Shown here in pieces: positions 1-8,717 of a DNA stretch of 64,000 nucleotides. Source of the stretch: Nocardia arizonensis (GTDB lineage: Bacteria; Actinomycetota; Actinomycetes; Mycobacteriales; Mycobacteriaceae); assembly GCF_001310275.1 (NCBI RefSeq), contig NZ_LGYZ01000081.1, positions 186,001-250,000 on the forward strand. The letters are read 5' to 3'. The number at the start of each line of letters is the position of its first letter. Position 1 is the stretch's first letter. Made by a program: the position numbers and the translations under genes. The notes below the pieces were generated by a model that ran no database searches, had not been told where the DNA came from, and worked only from the letters and a program-made list of their open reading frames with translations.

Positions 1-3000
1 CGGGTCGAACAGCGGCGCGCGGCGGTCCCTTCGATCCGTTACGCGGAGCACCTGCCGGTCACCCAGCGCCGCGAGGACATCGCCGAGGCGATCGCGCGCC
101 ATCAGGTCGTGATCGTGGCCGGTGAGACCGGTTCGGGCAAGACCACCCAGATCCCGAAGATCTGTCTCGAACTCGGGCGTGGCATCCGCGGCACCATCGG
201 CCACACCCAGCCGCGCAGGCTGGCCGCGCGTACCGTCGCCGAGCGCATCGCGGAGGAGTTGGGTACCGAACTCGGCGATATCGTCGGCTACACGGTCCGC
301 TTCACCGATCAGGCATCCGATCGCACATTGGTCAAACTCATGACCGACGGTATCCTGCTGGCCGAGATCCAGCGCGACCGGCTGCTGCGCCGCTACGACA
401 CGATCATCATCGATGAAGCGCACGAACGCAGCCTCAATATCGATTTCCTGCTCGGCTACCTCAAACAGTTGCTTCCGCGACGGCCGGATCTGAAGCTGAT
501 CATCACCTCGGCCACCATCGACCCGGAGTTGTTCGCCCGGCATTTCGCCGACGCCGCGGGCACGCCCGCGCCCATCGTCGAGGTCTCGGGCCGGTCGTAC
601 CCGGTGGAAATCCGCTACCGGCCGCTGTCACTCGAGGTGCCGGTCGCCGATCCCGACGACGACGAGGACACCAGGATCGTCGACCGCGACCCCGTCGACG
701 CCATCGGCGAGGCGGTGCGCGAACTGTTCGCCGAGGGCGACGGCGACGTGCTGGTCTTCCTCTCCGGCGAACGCGAGATCCGCGACACCGCCGACGCGTT
801 GCGTGATCTGCGATTGCCGCGCACCGAGATCGTGCCGCTCTACGCCCGGCTGTCGGCCGCCGAACAGCACCGGGTGTTCCAGCCGCACACCGGACGTCGC
901 GTGGTGCTCGCCACCAATGTCGCGGAGACCTCGCTGACCGTGCCCGGCATCCGCTACGTGGTCGATCCGGGAACCGCTCGTATCTCCCGCTATTCGATGC
1001 GGACCAAGGTGCAACGGCTGCCCATCGAGGAAATCTCGCAGGCATCGGCCCGCCAGCGCTCGGGACGTTGCGGACGCGTGGCCGACGGCATCGCGATCCG
1101 CCTGTACTCCGAGGAGGATTTCCAGGCCAGGCCCGCGTTCACCGAACCGGAGATCCTGCGCACGAATCTGGCGGCGGTCATCCTCCAGATGACCGCGCTC
1201 GGACTCGGCGATATCGAGAAGTTCCCATTCGTGGAGGCCCCCGACAAACGCGCCATTCGCGACGGCATCGCGCTGCTGGAGGAATTGGGCGCGCTGGCCC
1301 GGCACACCGAACGCCGACCCGCGAAATCCGCCGCGCCACGGCAGGATTCCGGCGAGACCGGGGCCGAGACGGAAGCCGCCGCGCAGGCGAGCCAGACCGA
1401 ACCCGCCGCGGCGCTCTCGCTCACCGCGACCGGCCGGGAGATGGCGCAGATCCCGGTCGATCCGCGCATGGCCCGCATGCTCGTGCAGGCCCAGCGCACC
1501 GGATGTCTGGCCGACGTGCTGATCATCGTGGCGGCGCTGTCGATCCAGGACGTGCGCGAGCGCCCCGCCGAATTCCAACAGGCCGCCGATACCAGCCACG
1601 CCCGTTTCGTGGTCGACGGCTCGGATTTCCTCGCCTTCCCGAAATTGTGGGAGTACCTTACCGAACAGCGGAAGTCCCTGTCGTCCAATCAGTTCCGACG
1701 GATGTGCCGCGATGAATTCCTCCACTACCTGCGTATCAGGGAATGGCAGGACCTGCACGGTCAGTTGCGTACCATCACCCGCGGACTCGGCTGGACCGCC
1801 GAAACCCCCGAGACGCCCGTCGAGGGCGAGAGCGGCGACCGGCCCGTCGGGGGGCGGCGCGGACGTGGCGGCGCAACCCGTGGCGACACAGCGTCCCGTG
1901 GATCCGGGGCAGGCCCCGCCGCGCGCACCGCCGACGGCGAGGGCGTGCCGTGGGACGCCACCGCGATTCATCAGGCGCTGCTGGCGGGCATGTTGTCGCA
2001 TATCGGCGTACGCGAGGCCGAATCACGGGAATTCCTCGGCGCGCGCAATGCCAAGTTCATGATCTTCCCCGGGTCGTCGCTGGCCAAGAAGCCGCCCCGC
2101 TGGGTGATGGCCGCCGAACTGGTGGAGACCTCGCGGCTTTGGGGCCGCATGGCCGCCAGGATCGAACCGGAGTGGGCCGAGCGTCTCGCGGGCGATCTGG
2201 TGAAACGGACCTATTCCGAACCGCATTGGTCGGCCAAACGCGGTGCGGCCCGCGCCTACGAACGCGTCACCCTCTACGGCATACCGCTGGTGACCGGGCG
2301 GCCCGTGGACTATGGGCGCATCGACGCCGAACTCTCGCGCGAGTTGTTCATCCGGCACGCACTGGTGCAGGGTGAATGGCAGACCCGCCACGAGTTCTTC
2401 CACCGCAATCGCGAACTCGTCGACGATGTCGCCGACCTCGAGCACCGGGCCCGCCGCCGCGACATCCTCGTCGACGACGAAGTCCTCTTCGAGTTCTACG
2501 ACCGCCGTATCCCCGCCGACATCGTCTCGGTTCGCCACTTCGACACCTGGTGGAAGCGCGCCTCCCGCGCCGATCCGGCACTGCTGGACTTCACGAAGTC
2601 GACGGTGATCAACGATTCGGCCGCGCGTCTGGACCCAACGGACTTCCCGGACGCCTGGCGCCAAGGCGAACTCGCCTTCCCGCTCAGCTATCAGTTCGAG
2701 CCCGGACAGGCCGACGACGGCGTCACCATCGCCATACCGGTGGAACACCTGGCCCACGTCCGCCCGGTCGGCTTCGACTGGCTGGTGCCCGGCATGCGCG
2801 AGGAACTGGCCGCCGCCTACATCAAGACCCTGCCGAAGTCGTTGCGTCGCAGTGTGGTTCCGGCTCCCGACTTCGCCGCCGCCGCACTGGCCGCGCTCAC
2901 GCCGCGCTCGGAACCGCTGCGCACCGGATTGGCGCGGGAACTGTCGCGGCTGGGGTCGGTCACCATCGCCCCCGCCGATCTCGACCCCGCGGCGCTGCCC

Positions 3001-4002
3001 GACCACCTGCGCATGACCTTCGCCGCCGTGGACGGCGACGGCACGGCGCTGGCCAAGAGCAAGAGCCTGACCACGCTGAAAACACAGCTGGCCGAACAGG
3101 TCTCGAAATCCGTGGCACGTGCGACCGCGGGCGCCGAACGCGCGCCCGCGACGGTGTGGACCTCGGAGTCGCTCGGCACTCTCGCGCCGACCGTGCGCCG
3201 CGAGGTCGCGGGTCAGATCGTGACCGGCTATCCGGCGCTGGTGCCCGAACGAGACGGCGTCGCGGTGCGCGTCCTCAGCTCCCCCACCGAACAGGCCGCC
3301 GCCATGCGCGCGGGCACCCGCGCCTTGGTGCTGGCCGCACTGCCGACCTCGGTGCGCGCCGTCACCGCGAGTCTGCCGCCCAAGGACCGCCTGACCCTGA
3401 GCCAGAATCCGTACGGCGGCGTCGAGGCGCTGGTGGAGGACTGCCGCGCCGCCGCGGCGGATGAGCTCGTGGCCGCGGCGGGTGGTCCGGTGCGTGACCC
3501 GGCCCATTTCGACGCGCTGGTGACGCGCATCCGGCCCGAGTTCACCTCGACGGTCGCCCGCCTGGTTCGCTCGGCGGTGCCGGTGCTGGCCGGGGCGCAC
3601 CGGGTCGCGGCCGCACTGGCCGATACCGGTGAACGCGATATCGCCGACGATGTGCGCCGACAGCTCGACGACCTGGTCTTCGCGGGCTTCATCTCCGAAT
3701 GGGGCAGCGCACGGATGCGCGAACTACCCCGTTACCTGGAGGCTGCTCGCGTCCGACTGGCATCATTGCCCGCCTCGGCCACCCGCGACCGCCAGGGCAT
3801 GGTCGAGGTCGACCGGGCACTGGCCGCCTACGACCGGCTGATCACCGCCCTGCCCGAACACCGCGCGCAGGCCCCCGATGTCGTCGAGATCTGGTGGATG
3901 ATCGAGGAATTCCGGGTCAGCCTCTTCGCACAGCGACTGGGCACCCCGTACCCCGTCTCGGTCAAGCGGATCGAGAAGGCGATCGCCGCCATCAGGCGCT
4001 GA
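1..4002 (+). CDS. hrpA: ATP-dependent RNA helicase HrpA, 5' end outside window
   Basis: DEAH-box RNA helicase of the HrpA type. The reading frame is open from the first base, so the true start lies upstream; 1333 residues are visible. Walker A GETGSGKT is at nt 121-144, the DEAH box at nt 412-423, followed by the SAT motif (ITSATID) and the motif VI arginine cluster (SARQRSGRCGR). The long C-terminal half after about residue 640 matches the DUF3418-type extension that separates HrpA from shorter DEAH helicases. An alanine/glutamate-rich insert and a glycine/arginine-rich insert (near nt 1310-1420 and 1810-1930) look like disordered linkers. It converges with nrdR, the two stops being only a few bases apart. 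The family acts in RNA remodelling, including rescue of stalled ribosomes in E. coli; the role here is inferred. Confidence 0.93.
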   Translation, partial: RVEQRRAAVPSIRYAEHLPVTQRREDIAEAIARHQVVIVAGETGSGKTTQIPKICLELGRGIRGTIGHTQPRRLAARTVAERIAEELGTELGDIVGYTVRFTDQASDRTLVKLMTDGILLAEIQRDRLLRRYDTIIIDEAHERSLNIDFLLGYLKQLLPRRPDLKLIITSATIDPELFARHFADAAGTPAPIVEVSGRSYPVEIRYRPLSLEVPVADPDDDEDTRIVDRDPVDAIGEAVRELFAEGDGDVLVFLSGEREIRDTADALRDLRLPRTEIVPLYARLSAAEQHRVFQPHTGRRVVLATNVAETSLTVPGIRYVVDPGTARISRYSMRTKVQRLPIEEISQASARQRSGRCGRVADGIAIRLYSEEDFQARPAFTEPEILRTNLAAVILQMTALGLGDIEKFPFVEAPDKRAIRDGIALLEELGALARHTERRPAKSAAPRQDSGETGAETEAAAQASQTEPAAALSLTATGREMAQIPVDPRMARMLVQAQRTGCLADVLIIVAALSIQDVRERPAEFQQAADTSHARFVVDGSDFLAFPKLWEYLTEQRKSLSSNQFRRMCRDEFLHYLRIREWQDLHGQLRTITRGLGWTAETPETPVEGESGDRPVGGRRGRGGATRGDTASRGSGAGPAARTADGEGVPWDATAIHQALLAGMLSHIGVREAESREFLGARNAKFMIFPGSSLAKKPPRWVMAAELVETSRLWGRMAARIEPEWAERLAGDLVKRTYSEPHWSAKRGAARAYERVTLYGIPLVTGRPVDYGRIDAELSRELFIRHALVQGEWQTRHEFFHRNRELVDDVADLEHRARRRDILVDDEVLFEFYDRRIPADIVSVRHFDTWWKRASRADPALLDFTKSTVINDSAARLDPTDFPDAWRQGELAFPLSYQFEPGQADDGVTIAIPVEHLAHVRPVGFDWLVPGMREELAAAYIKTLPKSLRRSVVPAPDFAAAALAALTPRSEPLRTGLARELSRLGSVTIAPADLDPAALPDHLRMTFAAVDGDGTALAKSKSLTTLKTQLAEQVSKSVARATAGAERAPATVWTSESLGTLAPTVRREVAGQIVTGYPALVPERDGVAVRVLSSPTEQAAAMRAGTRALVLAALPTSVRAVTASLPPKDRLTLSQNPYGGVEALVEDCRAAAADELVAAAGGPVRDPAHFDALVTRIRPEFTSTVARLVRSAVPVLAGAHRVAAALADTGERDIADDVRRQLDDLVFAGFISEWGSARMRELPRYLEAARVRLASLPASATRDRQGMVEVDRALAAYDRLITALPEHRAQAPDVVEIWWMIEEFRVSLFAQRLGTPYPVSVKRIEKAIAAIRR

Positions 4003-4008
4003 GTGGGC

Positions 4009-4476
4009 TCAGTCGAGGGCGAGAGATGCCGCCCGCGCCGCGCGCATGTGCTGGATCTCGCGTTCGAAATCCTCGGCCGAGGTGAACGAGCGGTAGACCG
4101 AGGCGAAGCGCAGATAGGCGACCTCGTCCAGGTCACGCAGCGGTCCAAGGATCGCCAGCCCGACCTCGTGGCTGGGTACCTCGGGCGAGCCCTTCGCGCG
4201 CACCGCGTCCTCGACCTGCTGTGCGAGCAGGTTCAGCGCGTCGTCGTCGACCTCGCGTCCCTGACAGGCGCGCCGCACGCCCCGGATCACCTTCTCCCGG
4301 CTGAACGGTTCGGTGACACCGCTGCGCTTGACCACGGACAGGATGGCGGTCTCTACCGTGGTGAAACGGCGTCCACAGGTCGGACACGAGCGTCGACGAC
4401 GAATGGCCGCACCTTCCTCGGCCTCGCGTGAGTCGACGACCCGGGAGTCGGGATGTCGGCAGTACGGGCAATGCAT
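4009..4476 (-). CDS. nrdR: Transcriptional repressor NrdR
   Basis: 155-residue NrdR, the ATP/dATP-sensing repressor of ribonucleotide reductase genes. The N-terminus has the zinc ribbon with paired cysteines (MHCPYC and SCPTCGRRF), followed by an ATP-cone domain beginning around residue 46 ([20 protein letters not shown]). Length and start match the family exactly. It sits near lexA and the Rv2719c-position gene, as in M. tuberculosis. Its 3' end nearly touches hrpA on the opposite strand. A small CTGAG/CTCAG hairpin spans both stop codons. No ribonucleotide reductase gene is in this window. Confidence 0.95.
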   Translation of the reverse strand: MHCPYCRHPDSRVVDSREAEEGAAIRRRRSCPTCGRRFTTVETAILSVVKRSGVTEPFSREKVIRGVRRACQGREVDDDALNLLAQQVEDAVRAKGSPEVPSHEVGLAILGPLRDLDEVAYLRFASVYRSFTSAEDFEREIQHMRAARAASLALD

Positions 4477-4834
4477 CCGAGAGATCCTTCGTCGATGCGC
4501 GCGCTCGCGTCCGGCCCGGCATCCGGTCTGGGCGACCGGCCCGGCGAGCTCGTGTTCAGGGGCGTGAACCCGGCACGAGGTATACCTCCGTTGACGGCTG
4601 GTGCACCTCTCTTACAAACGTCGAGGATACTCGGCGCGTCACCGGGGCTTTCGCCCGGAGCCGGACAGGACGATTCGACCGCCGACGTGCCATTGCCCGG
4701 ACATGTCGGAGATCGACCCGGGCGGACGCGGCGGCAGCGCGCCGCGCGCGGACTTCACGCGCGAAGGTTCGCCCGCCGAGTGCGGCGGAGCCTGATCGAG
4801 AAGGAGGCCGATCGTGAAATTCGGTCACGCCGTG
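4477..4834. other. Intergenic region upstream of nrdR
   Basis: About 360 bp between the nrdR start and the 3' end of the next minus-strand gene. I see no convincing protein gene. A strong AAGGAGG followed by GTG (about 4801-4816, plus strand) opens only a 10-codon frame and is probably chance. A TATACC element about 100 bp upstream of nrdR on the minus strand could be a -10 hexamer. No riboswitch structure was recognised. Confidence 0.4.
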
Positions 4835-5305
4835 TCAGCGCGGTAAGTATTCCCCCGACCACTGCTGAACCGTCTCCGAGGACGGTGACGGCGCCTCGCC
4901 GGGCAGGCCGTCTGCCCGCCAGTGCGCGATCGCGATGAGCGCCGTCACCGCGAGCGCGCTGAGCAGCGCCGCGATCGCCAGCGCCGCGAAACCCACCTCG
5001 GCACGCTCGACCCGGGTCCGCATACCGTCCGCGCCGTGCGGCGCGCGAGCGAGTGGCGCGCGCACCGAACCCCGTCGGTCCAGCCGGGCCGCGGTGGCGG
5101 GCCTGCCATCGCGCGGACGCCGCACCGCGGCCCGCCGCGGTGCGGCGTCGAGCGACCGCGGCCCACCCGGACGCGTCTCACGCGGCTTCGGGGTCGAGGC
5201 GAAGGGAATGTCGAGATCGCCCTGCCCATCCCGGTGGACGCCGATGGCCTCGAGGGGAGCGGGCAGGGCGGTGGCTCGGGCGTCGTCGCGGATCGCGGTG
5301 TTCAT
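4835..5305 (-). CDS. Small single-pass membrane protein at the Rv2719c (ChiZ) position, no LysM domain
   Basis: 156 residues. The N-terminal 100 are proline/arginine-rich and look cytoplasmic and disordered; one membrane segment follows around residues 107-127 (VGFAALAIAALLSALAVTAL), then a short external tail ending SGEYLPR. The position, divergent from lexA and upstream of nrdR, is that of M. tuberculosis Rv2719c, an SOS-induced cell-wall hydrolase that carries a C-terminal LysM domain. Here the frame stops before any LysM sequence, so the protein is either a reduced version or a different membrane protein. LexA-box-like palindromes lie 50-150 bp upstream, so DNA-damage induction is likely. 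A role in division arrest is inferred from position only. Confidence 0.65.
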   Translation of the reverse strand: MNTAIRDDARATALPAPLEAIGVHRDGQGDLDIPFASTPKPRETRPGGPRSLDAAPRRAAVRRPRDGRPATAARLDRRGSVRAPLARAPHGADGMRTRVERAEVGFAALAIAALLSALAVTALIAIAHWRADGLPGEAPSPSSETVQQWSGEYLPR

Positions 5306-5355
5306 CGGACAAACCTCCGTGAGGGGTGCGGTGGATGGCTCGAAGGAGTCGCTAT

Positions 5356-5371
5356 TCGATCACTTGTTCGA
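5356..5371. promoter_or_regulatory. LexA box candidate, lexA divergent region, site 1
   Basis: TCGATCACTTGTTCGA differs at one base from the actinobacterial SOS consensus TCGAAC-N4-GTTCGA. It shares its last base with the first base of the next site, so the two dyads are abutted. Confidence 0.6.
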
Positions 5372-5386
5372 AGAACTGGTGTTCGA
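5371..5386. promoter_or_regulatory. LexA box candidate, lexA divergent region, site 2
   Basis: AAGAACTGGTGTTCGA contains the perfect core GAAC-N4-GTTC. It lies about 65 bp upstream of the minus-strand membrane-protein start and is the likely operator for that gene, as for Rv2719c. Confidence 0.7.
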
Positions 5387-5434
5387 TTTCTACCACGCGT
5401 CACCGGCGATGTCAGCCCCAACACCCGACATGCG

Positions 5435-5450
5435 TCGAACAGATGTTTGA
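5435..5450. promoter_or_regulatory. LexA box, lexA-proximal site
   Basis: TCGAACAGATGTTTGA matches 15 of the 16 positions that a TCGAAC-N4-GTTCGA dyad would have. It lies about 60 bp upstream of the lexA start and is the probable autoregulatory operator. Confidence 0.8.
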
Positions 5451-5511
5451 AACATTCCGGCGCCCGGACTAAATTCGGACTGCGACAACATCAACAGGAA
5501 GGCGGTTGCCG

Positions 5512-6237
5512 GTGAGCCACACAGACGACACGGGCGAGGAGAGCGGAGTCGGGACCGATCCGTCCCCGACCGGGGAAGACCTCACCGTGCGTCAGCGCAA
5601 GGTACTGGAGGTCATCCGCACCTCGGTCAGCGAGCGCGGCTACCCGCCGAGCATCCGCGAGATCGGCGACGCCGTCGGTCTCACCTCCACCTCCTCGGTC
5701 GCCCATCAACTGCGCGCCCTCGAACGCAAGGGCTATCTGCGCCGGGATCCGAACCGGCCGCGCGCGGTGGACGTCCGCGGACTCGACGAGGCGGTGCGCG
5801 CGGTGACCAGCCTGCCCGCCGCGGTCGACGACACCGACACCGTGATCGATTCCGATCATCCGGCGCCCACCTACGTGCCGGTCCTCGGCCGTATCGCCGC
5901 CGGTGGCCCGATCCTCGCCGAGCAGGCCGTGGAAGACGTCTTCCCGCTGCCGCGCGAACTCGTCGGCGACGGATCGCTCTTCCTGCTCAAGGTCGTCGGC
6001 CAGTCGATGGTCGACGCCGCCATCTGCGACGGTGACTGGGTGGTCGTACGTCAGCAGAACGTCGCCGACAACGGCGATATCGTCGCCGCCATGATCGACG
6101 GCGACGCCACGGTGAAGACCTTCAAGCGCACCGGCTCGGATGTCTGGCTGATGCCGCACAATCCGCTCTTCGAACCGATCCCGGGCAACGACGCGCGCAT
6201 CCTGGGCAAGGTCGTCACGGTGATCCGTAAGATCTGA
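5512..6237 (+). CDS. lexA: LexA, SOS-response repressor/autoprotease
   Basis: 241-residue LexA. The winged helix-turn-helix spans about residues 25-85 ([22 protein letters not shown]). The self-cleavage site Ala130-Gly131 is in GRIAAGG. The catalytic dyad is Ser165 (VVGQSMVD) and Lys202 (ATVKTFKR). I start at GTG 5512, because AGGAAGG at 5496-5502 is spaced 9 nt from it but only 3 nt from the upstream in-frame TTG at 5506. LexA represses damage-inducible genes until RecA filaments trigger cleavage; recA, with its own box, is 23 kb away in this window. A LexA box upstream indicates autorepression, and a GC-rich hairpin follows the stop. Confidence 0.97.
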   Translation: MSHTDDTGEESGVGTDPSPTGEDLTVRQRKVLEVIRTSVSERGYPPSIREIGDAVGLTSTSSVAHQLRALERKGYLRRDPNRPRAVDVRGLDEAVRAVTSLPAAVDDTDTVIDSDHPAPTYVPVLGRIAAGGPILAEQAVEDVFPLPRELVGDGSLFLLKVVGQSMVDAAICDGDWVVVRQQNVADNGDIVAAMIDGDATVKTFKRTGSDVWLMPHNPLFEPIPGNDARILGKVVTVIRKI

Positions 6238-6246
6238 CGCATCGCG

Positions 6247-6285
6247 CGGCCGGGACGGCGGGGCGCGGCCTCACCGTTCCGGCCG
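6247..6285 (+). terminator. Hairpin after lexA
   Basis: CGGCCGGGACGG pairs with CCGTTCCGGCCG (12 bp, one G-U) around a 15-nt loop, 9 nt after the lexA stop. There is no T-run, as is usual in actinobacteria. Confidence 0.55.
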
Positions 6286-6526
6286 CCGCGGGGCGAACTC
6301 GCGCGCCGCGGTGGCGAATTCGAGCACACTACCTTGTGACAAGCCACCATATGAGCGCTATTCCTTGTGAAGATTCATGCACCGCGAAAGTGTTCGGCGC
6401 CAGCGTCATTCGGCTAATCTCTGCATCCGGGTGGTGCCGGAATCGCGGTATCCGGCGTCGGGGCCGGGGGGCGCCCCCGCTGCCGACGCAGCCGCCGCAC
6501 TCCCCGGAAACAAAGGAATCATCCCC

Positions 6527-7714
6527 TTGCCTCGGACATTGACCAGGATCTTGGCGGTCCTGATCACCCTGTTTTCTGCGGGTTCGCTGATGACCACCGC
6601 AGTCGCCGACCCGCTGTATCCCTCCCCCGACCCGGACGTCTTCTTCACCGCGCCCGCCGATCTCGCCGACAAGGCACCCGGCGACGTCGTGCGCACCCGT
6701 CGCATCGACACCGGAATCTATGTCGGCACCGACGGCTGGCAGGTGGCATTCCGGTCGACCAATTCCGCGGGCAAGCCGATCATGGGCGTCACCACGGTGC
6801 TGGTCCCCACCGGTGTGCGGAATCCGCCGCTGGTCTCGTATCAAGCGCTCATCAATTCCCTTGGCAGCAAATGCAATCCGTCACGGTCGCTGTTCAACGG
6901 GGAATTGCAGGACGCGGTCGGCGCCATGCTGCCGATCGGGCGCGGCTGGGCGATCTCGCTGCCGGATTACCTCGGCCCCCAAGTCGCTTACGGGGCGGCG
7001 AGGTTGAGCGGGATGGTCACCCTCGACAGTGTGCGCGCGGTGCAGCGCGCTACCGAGATCGGTCTCGGCAGCTCGCCGGTCGCGCTCGCGGGCTACTCCG
7101 GCGGCGGTATGGCCACGGCATGGGCGGCCGCCATGCAGCCGAGCTACGCGCCCGAACTGAAACTCGCGGGCGTGGTCGCGGGCGGTATTCCGGCCGATCT
7201 CGAACAGATTGCCCTCGGCCTCGGTTTCGAACCGCATCCCGGTTTCGGCCTCGCCTTCGCCGCGGCGATGGGGCTCGAGCGCGAATACCCGGACCGGCTG
7301 CCGATCTCGGATCAGCTGAACCCCACGGGCCTGTGGTTCCGTGATCTCACCCATGACGAATGCCGCCGGTTCCTGCTGTTCCACGGGGCGATGCGCAGCG
7401 CCGAACAGCTCGCGGCCTCGAAATCGCTCATGGACAGCCCCGCGGCCCGAGAAGTGCTGCACGAGAACAGCCTTCGACTGTACTCCGGCGTCCCGGCCGC
7501 GCCGATGTACATCTGGCAGGGCGTCTACGACACCCTCACGCCGTTCAATTCGGTGAAGGAGGTCGCCGACCGGTACTGCAAGGCCGGCGCCCGACTGGAC
7601 TTCGTGCCCTACGAGATCGCCGAGCACATGACGACCGCGGTGGCCGGTTTCGCCGACGCGTGGAATTACGTCGAGGCCCGCTTCCGCGACGAACCCGCCC
7701 CCGTGCACTGCTGA
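6527..7714 (+). CDS. Secreted lipase (LIP/secretory lipase family)
   Basis: About 395 residues, alpha/beta hydrolase of the actinobacterial secretory lipase family. I choose TTG 6527 because AAAGGAA lies 8 nt upstream and the following residues form a signal peptide (RILAVLITLFSAGSLMTTAVA) with likely cleavage before DPLYP; longer upstream starts give no signal peptide. The nucleophile serine is in GYSGGG, the acid in the VYDTLTP segment, and the histidine in AEHMTT near the C-terminus. Two cysteines (SKCNP and RYCKAG) could form a disulfide. A 14-bp perfect hairpin follows. It probably hydrolyses short- to medium-chain acyl esters outside the cell; the substrate is unknown. Confidence 0.88.
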   Translation: MPRTLTRILAVLITLFSAGSLMTTAVADPLYPSPDPDVFFTAPADLADKAPGDVVRTRRIDTGIYVGTDGWQVAFRSTNSAGKPIMGVTTVLVPTGVRNPPLVSYQALINSLGSKCNPSRSLFNGELQDAVGAMLPIGRGWAISLPDYLGPQVAYGAARLSGMVTLDSVRAVQRATEIGLGSSPVALAGYSGGGMATAWAAAMQPSYAPELKLAGVVAGGIPADLEQIALGLGFEPHPGFGLAFAAAMGLEREYPDRLPISDQLNPTGLWFRDLTHDECRRFLLFHGAMRSAEQLAASKSLMDSPAAREVLHENSLRLYSGVPAAPMYIWQGVYDTLTPFNSVKEVADRYCKAGARLDFVPYEIAEHMTTAVAGFADAWNYVEARFRDEPAPVHC

Positions 7715-7733
7715 TCCGGCGCGTGCGAAATGC

Positions 7734-7770
7734 GGCCGGGAACGGAGTTCCGTGGTCTCCGTTCCCGGCC
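7734..7770. terminator. Bidirectional terminator hairpin
   Basis: GGCCGGGAACGGAG pairs perfectly with CTCCGTTCCCGGCC (14 bp) around a 9-nt loop. It lies between the convergent lipase gene and the small minus-strand peptide ORF, and could serve both. Confidence 0.8.
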
Positions 7771-7775
7771 ATTCC

Positions 7776-7847
7776 TCATGGGATCAGCAGCATCCCGAGG
7801 AATCCCTGAAACGCACCGACGAGTTGCTCGATGAAGTGCGGGATCAT
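7776..7847 (-). CDS. Putative 23-residue hydrophobic peptide
   Basis: A 23-codon ORF starting ATG at 7847 (MIPHFIEQLV...) and ending GMLLIP. A near-ideal ribosome-binding site, GAAAGGAAG, lies 5-6 nt upstream. The peptide is mostly hydrophobic with a few polar residues on one side (His4, Glu7, Gln8, Gln14), so it could be a membrane-inserting or amphipathic helix. A strong hairpin immediately follows its stop, so ribosome-binding site, ORF and terminator form a complete unit. A second minus-strand frame ending at 7865, 17 bp upstream, may also be translated. I recognise no family. It could be an exported or regulatory peptide, or a fortuitous ORF. Confidence 0.45.
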   Translation of the reverse strand: MIPHFIEQLVGAFQGFLGMLLIP

Positions 7848-8087
7848 GGTTCTTCCTTTCTCGATCACTGAGCCGGCGCGGAGATCGGAGCCGGCCCACC
7901 CGTCGGCCGACATGTCGCCGCGACGTTCACCAGGTATTCGATGTCGGACGCGGCGAGGATGGGATTTCGCCCGCGACCGGATCGTCGAGCAGGTGACGCC
8001 ACACCGATCGCCCGAGCGGTACGGAGATGTTCGCGACAGTGGCCGCGCCGAGATGGGGCCGATGCGTCGCCGGGCGACAATGGGGCG

Positions 8088-8717
8088 GTGACCGATGTGG
8101 TGTGGTATGCCTCCTACGGCTCCAATATGCACTCCGCCCGCTTTCGCTGCTACGTGGCGGGCGGCATGCCCGAGGGCGGCGCGATCGACCTGCCCGGCTG
8201 CCGCGATCGCACCTTCCCGACCCGCACCCTTCCCCTGCTGCTGCCCGGCGTCGTCTACTTCGCCACCGAATCCCTCACCTGGACCGGCGGCCGCGCCTTC
8301 TACTCCCCGGACGCGCCGGGTGAGACCGCCGCGCGCGCCTATCTCGTCACCGCCGCGCAGTTCAGCGATATCGTCGCCCAGGAGATGTACCGACCGCCCG
8401 GCACCGACCTCGACCTCACCGAAGTCCTCGAATCCGGCCGCTTGGCACTCGGACCCGGCCGCTACGAAACACTGGTCGACGCGGGCACACTCGGAGGATT
8501 CCCCATCCTCACCTGCACCGCCCCGCGCGACTATGTCGACCTCCCCCGCAATCCCCCGTCCGTCGCCTACCTGCGCCATCTGGCCGCGGGTCTCGCCGAG
8601 GCCCACGAATGGCCGGTAGCGAAGATCGCCGCCTACTTGGCGAGTCGTCCGGGAGCTTATCCGTACTGGTCCCCGGACTCCGTCGCGGCACTGCTCACCT
8701 CACCGACACGCACCTGA
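8088..8717 (+). CDS. Gamma-glutamylcyclotransferase-like (AIG2-fold) protein
   Basis: 209 residues. The N-terminus VVWYASYGSNM is the conserved YGSN substrate-pocket motif of the gamma-glutamylcyclotransferase/AIG2 fold, where the backbone binds a gamma-glutamyl group. GTG 8088 starts translation; longer upstream frames lack the motif context. The rest (FYSPDAPGETAARAYLVTAAQF) is typical of an actinobacterial subfamily sometimes annotated, probably wrongly, as histone deacetylase. The catalytic glutamate was not assigned with certainty. The 3' end overlaps the opposing kinase-like ORF by 23 bp. Function unproven; possibly gamma-glutamyl amine or dipeptide turnover. Confidence 0.65.
   Translation: MTDVVWYASYGSNMHSARFRCYVAGGMPEGGAIDLPGCRDRTFPTRTLPLLLPGVVYFATESLTWTGGRAFYSPDAPGETAARAYLVTAAQFSDIVAQEMYRPPGTDLDLTEVLESGRLALGPGRYETLVDAGTLGGFPILTCTAPRDYVDLPRNPPSVAYLRHLAAGLAEAHEWPVAKIAAYLASRPGAYPYWSPDSVAALLTSPTRT

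Noticed and set aside
3999..4012. CTGAG-TGGG-CTCAG hairpin between hrpA and nrdR as a terminator
   Set aside because: Only 5 bp and overlapping both stop codons; too weak to call.
4801..4846. Strong AAGGAGG plus GTG on the plus strand suggests a small gene
   Set aside because: The frame stops after 10 codons and has no terminator or recognisable product.
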